Assembly (NCBI GenBank): GCA_035289385.1
Contig: DATDXI010000023.1
Coordinates: 1-13,242 of the forward strand
Direction: 5' to 3'
DNA: 13,242 bases
Origin: JACOZM01 sp035289385
GTDB lineage: Archaea > Nanobdellota > Nanobdellia > Woesearchaeales > GW2011-AR9
The notes beneath the pieces are model-generated. The model searched no databases, was not told where the DNA came from, and saw nothing but the letters and a program-made list of their open reading frames with translations. Of this stretch, positions 6,984 through 12,592 are shown piece after piece (position 1 is the first letter of the stretch; each line of letters starts with the position of its first letter). Position numbers and translations under genes: made by a program.

Positions 6984-8033
6984 GGTTTGTGCAAGAAATT
7001 TCTCCCTCTGCGGACTATTTTGACTATTTTGGCTATTCCTCTGCATCTTCTGCAGATAGAGCCACAGTTTTTTCCGCACCTTTTCCTTCAGCTCAGAAGA
7101 GAAAGGAAGCTTCTCTATTTCCCCATCCCAATCGATGTCCGGCAGCCGTGTCAATGTTCCTACAAAGGTCCTGCCAGCCTGGCCAGCTTGGTCTTCGATC
7201 TCCTGAGCAAGTGAAGTTCCAAATAATTTGGTGGCTTTAAATTTTGATATGGAATTTGCTCCAGCCTGTAACAGCAAAGAAACTCTCCCTACTCGGTCCT
7301 CCCAAATACCACATTGAATATCTAATGGTGGAAACGCTATCCGTAATTTGGCGATCCACCACGCTTGCTCTTCTTCTGTCGGCGGTAATGAAGCAGCAAA
7401 CATCGTCCCTTCCTGAGGGATAAGGCCATAGACATGAATTTTATCAATATCATATTTCTCAATAAATGTTTTGAGCAGCTGAAAATCTTCTCTCGTTTCA
7501 CCCATCCCTACAATAAAGGTCATCGCTCTGGCTAAGCCCAGTTCTTTTGCGGCAACAAACATCCGCTCATACGGAGCTAATGGCTTTGAAGGGCAGACAA
7601 GCTTATGGAGCACAGGGTTAATAGTCTCCGTACTGCCAACAACACCTTTAATATAAGGTAAAAATTCCTGCAGCAATGGCTTTGCTATTGGCCCTATGGA
7701 CAGCCATATTTTCTCTTGGGTTATGGCATAGATCTTCTCCAACAAGTCTTTAATTTCTCGAGGAGTAAAAACGCCAATGCCTCCAGTAAAGAATCCTATT
7801 TCCCAGCCGAGCTTTTTTGCCAGGATAAATTCTGCTAAAATAGATTCTACTGTCCGTTTCGTTTCCACAGGTTTTTTATCTACCGGCTGGGTAGACATGT
7901 AACAAAAGGTACAATCTCCGATGGTACAGCCCCAACTAAAGAAGATCGCCCGCTCAAAGCCAGTGGTAAGAGGAAAATGTTCCTTATAGATTTGTCCCGC
8001 CTGCTGAACCAATGCTGCAATTTCTGGATCCAT
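6978..8033 (-). CDS. Radical SAM protein with C-x4-C-x2-C cluster motif
   Basis: The protein has 351 residues. Near the N-terminus, FFSWGCTIGDCTFCYMS supplies three cysteines (C36, C41, C44), and the final C-x2-C followed by an aromatic residue is typical of the [4Fe-4S] site that cleaves S-adenosylmethionine. The spacing C-x4-C-x2-C differs from the usual C-x3-C-x2-C. Later motifs fit a BioB/HydE-like TIM barrel: GFFTGGIGVFTPREI (the glycine-rich SAM-binding strand), WLSIGPIA, GSTETINPVLHKLVCPSKP, TFIVGMGETREDFQLL and HVYGLIPQEGTMF. The C-terminal tail NSQNSQNSPQ is low in complexity. The substrate is unknown, and no neighbour hints at a pathway. ATG 8033 was chosen over TTG 8042 because the TATA box lies exactly 25 bases upstream (leaderless). 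Radical SAM identity is firm; the reaction is not assignable. Confidence 0.9.
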   Translation of the reverse strand: MDPEIAALVQQAGQIYKEHFPLTTGFERAIFFSWGCTIGDCTFCYMSTQPVDKKPVETKRTVESILAEFILAKKLGWEIGFFTGGIGVFTPREIKDLLEKIYAITQEKIWLSIGPIAKPLLQEFLPYIKGVVGSTETINPVLHKLVCPSKPLAPYERMFVAAKELGLARAMTFIVGMGETREDFQLLKTFIEKYDIDKIHVYGLIPQEGTMFAASLPPTEEEQAWWIAKLRIAFPPLDIQCGIWEDRVGRVSLLLQAGANSISKFKATKLFGTSLAQEIEDQAGQAGRTFVGTLTRLPDIDWDGEIEKLPFSSELKEKVRKKLWLYLQKMQRNSQNSQNSPQREKFLAQTI

Positions 8034-8052
8034 ACCTAGCAATTTTACAGTG

Positions 8053-8062
8053 TATTTTATAA
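8053..8062 (-). promoter_or_regulatory. TATA box of the radical SAM gene
   Basis: TTATAAAATA on the minus strand is centred about 25 bases upstream of ATG 8033. It supports a leaderless transcript and decides the start codon. Confidence 0.6.
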
Positions 8063-8112
8063 GGTTTTAGAGAATATTTTTAATGATGAAGAAAGAAGTA
8101 CATACGAAGATT

Positions 8113-8898
8113 CTACTCCGGCTTTCCTAATGATCCTCTTCTCTTCGCCTTGTGTACTGCTGCCGACAAGATCCAAGCGCAGAGGATAAAAAAGAGCAAA
8201 GAGAAGACGAACGAATACAATAAGTTGAAATAATTGAGTGGCTGATTGCTTAAGCTGGCGCGAAGGCCTTCAAAGACATGGGTAGTGGGAAGGATAACAG
8301 CTATCTTTGCTGCCCAGGAAGGCAAGGCGCTTAACGGATAAAAGACGCAGCTGAATGGCTGGATGATCCAGATGGTGCTCCAGCCCAACACTTGCACGCG
8401 AGTTCCATAGCGAAAGATGAATGATGTTACCAATAAACCTAAAGCCCAGGCAAAGATGAGGAGAATACTGACAAAGAGCCCAAAATGCACAAAATTAAAA
8501 GTAAAGATATTAAATTGGTACAAGACAAAGCTGACGAGGGATACAGTAAAGAACGATAGAACGGAACGTACCGCCCCCATGATAAATAAAGAGACTGCCA
8601 GCTCCTTAATGGTTAATGGTGAAGCAAACAGATGATAAACATTCCTGCTCCAGAAATTTTCTAGGACATAAACTGCCACATCCTGGCTTGATCTCCATAA
8701 GAAAACCCAGAGGATGATCCCCCCTAAGATCATAGAAAGGATATTGACATCAGAAATGCCTTGGATGAAATGGGTCATGAAACCCCATATAAAGATATCC
8801 AGCAACGGCCAATAAAAGATATCAAACAGCCTATCAGCGCTGTTGATGGTGTTATAATAATAATTCCATAGCATTGCCGTAATTCTGTGCCATCTCAT
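8113..8898 (-). CDS. ABC-2 type transporter permease
   Basis: The protein has 261 residues and about six membrane helices (near 24-46, 52-70, 100-127, 137-160, 172-192 and 226-247), the ABC-2 exporter layout. The segment FYPLSALPSW...ILPTTHVFEGLRASL before the last helix is the typical ABC-2 permease signature, and the short C-terminal tail is basic (KAKRRGSLGK). It would form a homodimer in the membrane with the ATPase encoded just upstream. Its ATG overlaps the ATPase stop (ATGA, 4-base overlap), so the two are translationally coupled. The cargo is unknown; relatives export drugs, lipids or polysaccharides. Confidence 0.92.
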   Translation of the reverse strand: MRWHRITAMLWNYYYNTINSADRLFDIFYWPLLDIFIWGFMTHFIQGISDVNILSMILGGIILWVFLWRSSQDVAVYVLENFWSRNVYHLFASPLTIKELAVSLFIMGAVRSVLSFFTVSLVSFVLYQFNIFTFNFVHFGLFVSILLIFAWALGLLVTSFIFRYGTRVQVLGWSTIWIIQPFSCVFYPLSALPSWAAKIAVILPTTHVFEGLRASLSNQPLNYFNLLYSFVFSLLFFILCAWILSAAVHKAKRRGSLGKPE

Positions 8899-9821
8899 CG
8901 TCTTCTTGATCTCCGGAGAAAATAATCCTCCAAGGTTGGTTTGTTTACCTGTAAGTCATTGAAAATAATATTTTTCTGGACGAATTTTTGAAGGAGCGGA
9001 TAGAGGACATTCTGCCTATTTTGCACTTGGAATACGAGATAATTCTGCTGCTGCTGGAAGGAGATATGTTCCGCAGTGAGCAGCTCCTTTGCCCTATCGA
9101 TATGCTTTGAGAAATGCAGGTGAACATTCTGCCAATTGAGTTCCTGCAGCAAATCTTTTCCTGTTCCTATTTTGACGATTTTGCCTTTATCCATAAAGGC
9201 AATCCGGTGGCATAATCTTTCCACTTCCTGCATGTAATGAGAAGTGAAAATTATCGTGCATTTGGTTTCCTTATTGAATTGGATGATATGGTCCCGGGCA
9301 ATTTCCGCCATGTCTGGGTCTAATCCAACCGTACATTCATCCAGAAACAGCAGTTCTGGATCATTCAACAATGATTTAATGATGACGAGCCTGGTGCGCT
9401 CTCCTGAGCTAAGATGACGTGTAGGGATGTTCAATCGTGAAGAAAGCATGAATTTGTCTGTCAAGGCCTTGATTTTCTCTTGAGGATTCTTCACTCCATA
9501 TAATTTTGCATAGACCAGAAGATTCTCCCGGGCAGTGATGCTCCTATTTAAATCATAATACGGAGTTGCCACGTTAAAGCGAATCTTGCTCTCTTCTTCA
9601 TACTGATACAGATCCTTGCCAAAAAGATTGATCGTTCCTGAATCGGGATACGTAAGCCCACTGAGGATGTTGATTAAGGTTGATTTCCCTGCTCCGTTCA
9701 CTCCAAGCAAGCCGAATATCTCCCCCTTTTTTACCCGTAGAGAAACATTATTGACCGCCTTGACTTTCCCTTTCTTTAACGGAAATGTTTTCACTATGTT
9801 CTTAGCATCTATCACATCCAT
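8895..9821 (-). CDS. ABC transporter ATP-binding protein (ABC-2 exporter)
   Basis: This 308-residue nucleotide-binding subunit powers the permease encoded directly downstream. Walker A is GVNGAGKST (40-48), the signature is LSSGERTRL (from about 137, Ser replacing the usual second Gly), Walker B is LLFLDECTVGLD (E162 after D161, Cys where Pro is usual), and the H-loop is H195. The Q-loop region reads FNVATPYYDLNRSITARENL with no clear glutamine, as in some DrrA/CcmA-like exporter ATPases. Residues after about 225 form the small C-terminal extension seen in this subfamily (LHFSKHIDRAKELL...PTLEDYFLR). The start at ATG 9821 is leaderless by TATA spacing, although GGAAGG also lies just upstream. 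The gene is the first of a two-gene operon. Confidence 0.94.
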   Translation of the reverse strand: MDVIDAKNIVKTFPLKKGKVKAVNNVSLRVKKGEIFGLLGVNGAGKSTLINILSGLTYPDSGTINLFGKDLYQYEEESKIRFNVATPYYDLNRSITARENLLVYAKLYGVKNPQEKIKALTDKFMLSSRLNIPTRHLSSGERTRLVIIKSLLNDPELLFLDECTVGLDPDMAEIARDHIIQFNKETKCTIIFTSHYMQEVERLCHRIAFMDKGKIVKIGTGKDLLQELNWQNVHLHFSKHIDRAKELLTAEHISFQQQQNYLVFQVQNRQNVLYPLLQKFVQKNIIFNDLQVNKPTLEDYFLRRSRRR

Positions 9822-9840
9822 CCTTCCAGAAAGTTCAACG

Positions 9841-9852
9841 AGATTTATAAAC
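9841..9852 (-). promoter_or_regulatory. TATA box of the ABC exporter operon
   Basis: GTTTATAAATCT on the minus strand is centred about 26 bases upstream of ATG 9821, as expected for an archaeal leaderless promoter. Confidence 0.6.
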
Positions 9853-9879
9853 GTTTAGAAAACAGATGTCACGCCACAC

Positions 9880-9903
9880 GAAAACCAACGAAGATTTGTT
9901 TTC
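9880..9903. repeat. Imperfect 9-bp hairpin, diverged copy of 1732-1755
   Basis: GAAAACCAA (9880-9888) pairs with TTTGTTTTC (9895-9903) around the loop CGAAGA with one mismatch. It matches the hairpin at 1732-1755, including the following GAAATA stretch, and the copies differ by one compensated stem pair. Confidence 0.5.
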
Positions 9904-9908
9904 GGTGC

Positions 9909-9934
9909 TGAAATAGGATAGTTTTCCTATTTCA
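9909..9934. other. Perfect 10-bp hairpin between the ABC operon and tRNA-Thr
   Basis: TGAAATAGGA (9909-9918) and TCCTATTTCA (9925-9934) are exact reverse complements around a 6-base loop. It lies downstream of the tRNA terminator and upstream of the ABC operon promoter. No T-run follows on the minus strand, so its role is unclear. Confidence 0.6.
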
Positions 9935-9978
9935 TGCATCTGAAAGGCGGAGACTTCGCTACGCTTCGTCAATGAAAC

Positions 9979-9986
9979 AAAAAAAA
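9979..9986 (-). terminator. Oligo-T terminator of tRNA-Thr
   Basis: Eight T residues on the minus strand directly follow the tRNA acceptor stem; the first one would serve as discriminator base U73. This is typical of archaeal tRNA transcription units. Confidence 0.7.
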
Positions 9987-10058
9987 GCCCCTGGGGAGAT
10001 TTGCACTCCCGATCTACTGCTTACGAGGCAGTCGCTTTAGCTACTGAGCCACAGGGGC
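9986..10058 (-). tRNA. tRNA-Thr (anticodon CGT)
   Basis: The minus strand folds as a full cloverleaf. The acceptor is GCCCCTG/CAGGGGC. The D stem is GCT/AGC plus a C13-A22 mismatch. The anticodon arm is ACTGC-CTCGTAA-GCAGT, with anticodon CGT reading the Thr codon ACG. The variable loop is AGATC, and the T arm is GGGAG-TGCAAAT-CTCCC. U8, A14, G15-C48, A21, U33 and A58 are present, U73 fits archaeal tRNA-Thr, and no CCA is encoded. It is odd at the elbow: position 19 is C instead of G and position 55 is G instead of U, so neither canonical D-loop/T-loop pair (18-55, 19-56) can form, though C19 could face G55. No intron is seen. Confidence 0.88.
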
Positions 10059-10066
10059 ATGATAAA
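10044..10066 (-). repeat. 23-base direct repeat, inner copy (5' end of tRNA-Thr)
   Basis: Bases 10044-10066 are identical to 10138-10160. The repeat covers the first 15 bases of tRNA-Thr plus 8 upstream bases (TTTATCAT on the minus strand). Confidence 0.9.
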
Positions 10067-10115
10067 CGTAATAGGGGATTGAGTGAGCAGAGCGAACGAA
10101 TATCGCCTGCACTAT

Positions 10116-10133
10116 CAAATGGTGCTCCATTTG
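10116..10133. other. Perfect 7-bp hairpin in the tRNA-Thr leader
   Basis: CAAATGG (10116-10122) and CCATTTG (10127-10133) are exact complements around a 4-base loop. It lies inside the segment between the outer partial tRNA copy and the full tRNA. Confidence 0.6.
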
Positions 10134-10137
10134 CTAT

Positions 10138-10160
10138 CTGAGCCACAGGGGCATGATAAA
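10138..10160 (-). repeat. Outer partial copy of tRNA-Thr 5' end
   Basis: This exact 23-base copy of 10044-10066 lies 94 bases upstream. It contains the tRNA 5' strand of the acceptor, U8, G9 and the first D-stem strand, but the following sequence cannot complete a cloverleaf: the 3' acceptor strand is absent and no good anticodon or T arm forms. It is either a remnant of a second tRNA or the result of duplication or insertion at the tRNA 5' end. Confidence 0.7.
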
Positions 10161-10180
10161 TTAGTTGTTCTAAGCCCTTG

Positions 10181-10190
10181 TATTTATAAA
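10181..10190 (-). promoter_or_regulatory. TATA box of the tRNA-Thr unit
   Basis: TTTATAAATA on the minus strand predicts a start near 10160, a few bases before the outer partial tRNA copy. No TATA element is seen at the matching distance before the complete tRNA, so the precursor probably has a leader of about 100 bases. Confidence 0.55.
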
Positions 10191-10232
10191 ATTTAGGGGA
10201 AAGAAAACACAACAGGAAAGGAAGAACAAAAC

Positions 10233-11189
10233 TCACGCTTCTTTGCTCTTCTTCTCTTGAGCACAGCTCTTCTCTGCTTTTAAGCTCTGATGAGACCGGT
10301 AAAAGAAATAGCCTAAAACAACAAACGTTAATACCGGAGATACCCAGGTTGGAACATCATAATGAAATCCTTCAGCGACCATCACAGTTCCCAGGCCAAA
10401 GATAGAGTACATCGCCCCATTCTTTAGATATTTATACTTCTTGACCCGTTCGATATTGCCAGCAGTCATCTGACGTACAACTACAGCTCCTAAGCCATTG
10501 CCTAACAAAATCAACGGTACGGATAAGGTAAAGGCGAATGCGCCTAAAACACCATCCACCGAGAATGTTGCATCAATGACTTCTAAATATAAGATTTTGC
10601 TCCAGTCACCTAAGCTGCCTTCCCCATGGATCATCTCATGCTCCGCTTTCTCTGCATTTTGCTTGAAGCCATGAGTGATAAAGAAAGCTGTCGAGCCGAC
10701 AACTGCCCCAAATGCTATGAATGAATCTATTTTCATGGCAAACCAGACAATCAGAGTTAAGATGACTGAAACAACCGCAAAAAACCAGATAGATTGGCGA
10801 TGAAAGAACCTCTCGACATGCAAACCATAATTCTTCGACTCCATGAAGAGCCAATGGAAGAAAAGAAACAACAAAAATATCCCACCCCCCATCATTAAAA
10901 CAGGGGTTGATTTTTCAACAGCTTCAATGACTAAAGGATCTGAACTGAAAGTAGCAGAAAGTGATCCTAAAAAGCCAAGCGACGGAACAGTGATCCAAAT
11001 GATCACCCAGGGAAGCAGCCCCCTGATGATAAACACAGCAAATAGAATCCCCCAGCGCAAGAACCACCGTCTCGCTTTCTGGGACATCGTTCCAAGAACT
11101 TCAGCATTGATGACAGCATTATCGATGCTGCTTACCGTCTCAAATAAGCATAGACCTATGACAATAAGAATCATTGAGATGATGTCCAT
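10233..11189 (-). CDS. DUF475 / TerC-superfamily integral membrane protein
   Basis: The protein has 318 residues and about eight hydrophobic helices. Two internally related motifs in membrane segments, FETVSSIDNAVINAEVL near the N-terminus (about 16-32) and LEVIDATFSVDGVLGAFAF near 200-220, are the acidic D/E-rich hallmarks of the TerC/DUF475 group. That group is linked to metal-ion handling and tellurium resistance in bacteria. HGFKQNAEKAEHEM lies in a cytoplasmic loop, and the C-terminal tail is Lys-rich. The substrate is unknown; metal-ion transport is inferred from family knowledge. The start at ATG 11189 fits a TATA-like TTTATTAA about 27 bases upstream (leaderless). The zinc-ribbon gene just upstream may also read through into it, as the gap is 34 bases. 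Confidence 0.9.
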   Translation of the reverse strand: MDIISMILIVIGLCLFETVSSIDNAVINAEVLGTMSQKARRWFLRWGILFAVFIIRGLLPWVIIWITVPSLGFLGSLSATFSSDPLVIEAVEKSTPVLMMGGGIFLLFLFFHWLFMESKNYGLHVERFFHRQSIWFFAVVSVILTLIVWFAMKIDSFIAFGAVVGSTAFFITHGFKQNAEKAEHEMIHGEGSLGDWSKILYLEVIDATFSVDGVLGAFAFTLSVPLILLGNGLGAVVVRQMTAGNIERVKKYKYLKNGAMYSIFGLGTVMVAEGFHYDVPTWVSPVLTFVVLGYFFYRSHQSLKAEKSCAQEKKSKEA

Positions 11190-11212
11190 AAGGCACTAAA
11201 AAAGATGCTGAG

Positions 11213-11220
11213 TTAATAAA
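11213..11220 (-). promoter_or_regulatory. TATA-like box of the DUF475 gene
   Basis: TTTATTAA on the minus strand is centred about 27 bases before ATG 11189. It lies directly after the zinc-ribbon stop codon. Confidence 0.4.
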
Positions 11221-11223
11221 TTT

Positions 11224-11388
11224 TTACCTGATCTGCCCCAACAATTCTTCTTTTGTCCTAAACTTCTTCTGACAGCTAGAACAAATAGGATATTGCTTCT
11301 TCGAACCTACTTTCTTGACGATAGTGCCTTGGATCTTCTCTAAGAATAGTTCTTGAAGTTTCTCATCACAGATGCTGCATTTGGTCAT
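11224..11388 (-). CDS. Small zinc-ribbon protein, 54 residues
   Basis: Minus-strand ATG 11388 opens a 54-codon frame ending in TAA at 11224. Two CxxC knuckles, C4-S-I-C7 and C36-S-S-C39, are separated by 28 residues (LQELFLEKIQGTIVKKVGSK and following), the spacing of a treble-clef or zinc-ribbon fold binding one zinc. The C-terminal KKFRTKEELLGQIR is basic and helical. Such small ribbons in archaea often bind nucleic acid or ribosomes, but the role here is unknown. It lies 34 bases upstream of the DUF475 gene on the same strand and may share its transcript. A poor TATA-like CTTTTTAACC sits about 27 bases upstream. Confidence 0.8.
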   Translation of the reverse strand: MTKCSICDEKLQELFLEKIQGTIVKKVGSKKQYPICSSCQKKFRTKEELLGQIR

Positions 11389-11480
11389 GGAACAAAAGAA
11401 AAAGAAATGAGGTTAAAAAGGTAATGGTAACAAAATCATAAAAGTTCGTGAAACTCAGTTGCAAAAATCTAACCAAAACC

Positions 11481-11490
11481 TTTTTAAATA
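11481..11490 (+). promoter_or_regulatory. TATA box of the MNT-HEPN operon
   Basis: TTTTTAAATA is centred about 29 bases before ATG 11515, consistent with a transcription start at or just before the start codon. Confidence 0.6.
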
Positions 11491-11493
11491 ACA

Positions 11494-11510
11494 GTTAGGT
11501 TTAACCTAAC
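11494..11510. promoter_or_regulatory. 17-base palindrome, probable operator of the MNT-HEPN operon
   Basis: GTTAGGTT-T-AACCTAAC is a perfect 8-bp inverted repeat around one base. It fills the gap between the TATA box and the start codon, where a bound dimer would block transcription. A further half-site CTAACC occurs at 11469-11474, upstream of the TATA box. The winged-helix-like N-terminus of the first gene is the natural candidate binder. Confidence 0.65.
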
Positions 11511-11514
11511 TATC

Positions 11515-12063
11515 ATGAAGAAGGAAGAAAACCTGCTGAAACTATTTTTTAACCAGCCATTGAAACCTTGGCACTTTGAAGAAATTCTCAAGACTGGAAA
11601 AATAAGCCGCCCGCAAGCTTCCTTATGGTTAAAAAAATTCTTGCAGGAACAGCTGATAAAAAAGATACACCCAAAAAACAAAAAGCCATACTATGTTGCC
11701 GATTATGAATCACCGAACTACCAGAACTGCAAAAGAATTCTAGCTTTGCAGAAGCTGCATCAAAGCGGACTGTTGAATGTTCTTGTTTCTCTGAAAGAAG
11801 CAGAGTGCATTATCCTTTTTGGCAGTTTTAGCAGATGGGATTGGTATGAACAGAGTGATATTGACCTATTTATCTACGGAAAGATTCCTCCCTTAAATTT
11901 TCGCAAATTTGAATCCATAGTACATCATGAGATACAGATATTTAATGCTGGAACAGAAAAAGACTTGCAGAAATTAGGGCCAGCATTGCTAAGAAACATT
12001 ATTAAAGGCATTACCATAAAAGGAGATATACCTTTAGAGGTTATTAAACATGCAGTCATCTAA
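11515..12063 (+). CDS. MNT-type nucleotidyltransferase with N-terminal winged-helix-like domain (antitoxin)
   Basis: The protein has 182 residues. Residues about 1-62 look like a winged helix (FEEILKTGKISRPQASLWLKKFLQEQLI then a PYYVADY wing). The nucleotidyltransferase domain (about 80-182) carries LFGSFSRWDWYEQSDIDLFI, with G103-S104 and the metal-binding D115 and D117. The usual third acidic position falls in HEIQIF, where E139 may substitute. In HepT/MntA-type modules the MNT protein neutralises the HEPN RNase, in studied cases by adding AMP to it. The next gene is a HEPN protein overlapping by 14 bases, so this is a toxin-antitoxin-like operon. The fused DNA-binding region and the palindrome at the promoter suggest autoregulation. 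Confidence 0.9.
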   Translation: MKKEENLLKLFFNQPLKPWHFEEILKTGKISRPQASLWLKKFLQEQLIKKIHPKNKKPYYVADYESPNYQNCKRILALQKLHQSGLLNVLVSLKEAECIILFGSFSRWDWYEQSDIDLFIYGKIPPLNFRKFESIVHHEIQIFNAGTEKDLQKLGPALLRNIIKGITIKGDIPLEVIKHAVI

Positions 12064-12520
12064 AACAGCAGAAGAAGCATATGACAGGTGTATTGCAGAG
12101 AACAATCTTTTCCCGCTAAGCGAGATAGATGAAAGCAGAGTTCGTTCAAATCTGGTTCTGGCAAAAGAATGTTTTGAGGGAGCAAAGGAAAATAGCATCA
12201 AGAAGCGCTGGAATGCAGGTTTCATCTCTTCGTATGACGTTCTCCATCTCTTGACTGAATCACTTTTGATTTTTGATAAGATAAAATCAAGAAATCATCA
12301 ATGCCTGTTCACCACTCTCTGTGTGAAACATCAAGAATTAGAATTGGACTGGCTTTTCTTTGAGATGGTCAGAGCAAAGCGCAATGGATTACATTATTAC
12401 GGCATGCTGATAACAGAAAAAGAGTGGAAATCCATAGAATTGCAGCTAAAGCTTTATATCTCTACCCTAGAAAAGGAAGTAGAAAGGAAACTGAAAGAAG
12501 CAGGGAATAATACTTCATGA
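12050..12520 (+). CDS. HEPN-domain protein, probable RNase toxin
   Basis: The protein has 156 residues, almost all helical, as in HEPN domains. The catalytic-type motif is RAKRNGLHYYG: R108-x6-H115 with R111-N112, matching the HEPN R-x4-6-H signature, and Y116 follows. The earlier part (SRVRSNLVLAKECFEGAKENSI and AGFISSYDVLHLLTESLL) is typical of MNT-associated HEPN proteins. It probably acts as a dimeric ribonuclease held inactive by the MNT partner encoded just before it. The 14-base overlap means coupled translation. The target RNA is unknown; an RNA-processing or antiphage role is possible in principle. Confidence 0.87.
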   Translation: MQSSKTAEEAYDRCIAENNLFPLSEIDESRVRSNLVLAKECFEGAKENSIKKRWNAGFISSYDVLHLLTESLLIFDKIKSRNHQCLFTTLCVKHQELELDWLFFEMVRAKRNGLHYYGMLITEKEWKSIELQLKLYISTLEKEVERKLKEAGNNTS

Positions 12521-12592
12521 TAGTTCCGTTAAGAATCAGTTCAGAAATAGCCCAGTCAAGAAGAAAATACCTTAGTGAAGAAGAGAGAAACC

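Noticed and set aside
10073..10152. Second complete tRNA starting at the outer copy
   Set aside because: Only the 5' acceptor and part of the D arm are present. No matching 3' acceptor strand or proper T arm could be folded.
10021..10236. 71-codon minus-strand frame across the tRNA-Thr region
   Set aside because: It covers the tRNA and its leader and has no ribosome-binding site or protein-like composition.
11484..11681. 65-codon minus-strand frame over the MNT promoter and N-terminus
   Set aside because: It is antisense to the winged-helix/MNT gene and its operator, with no motif or promoter of its own.
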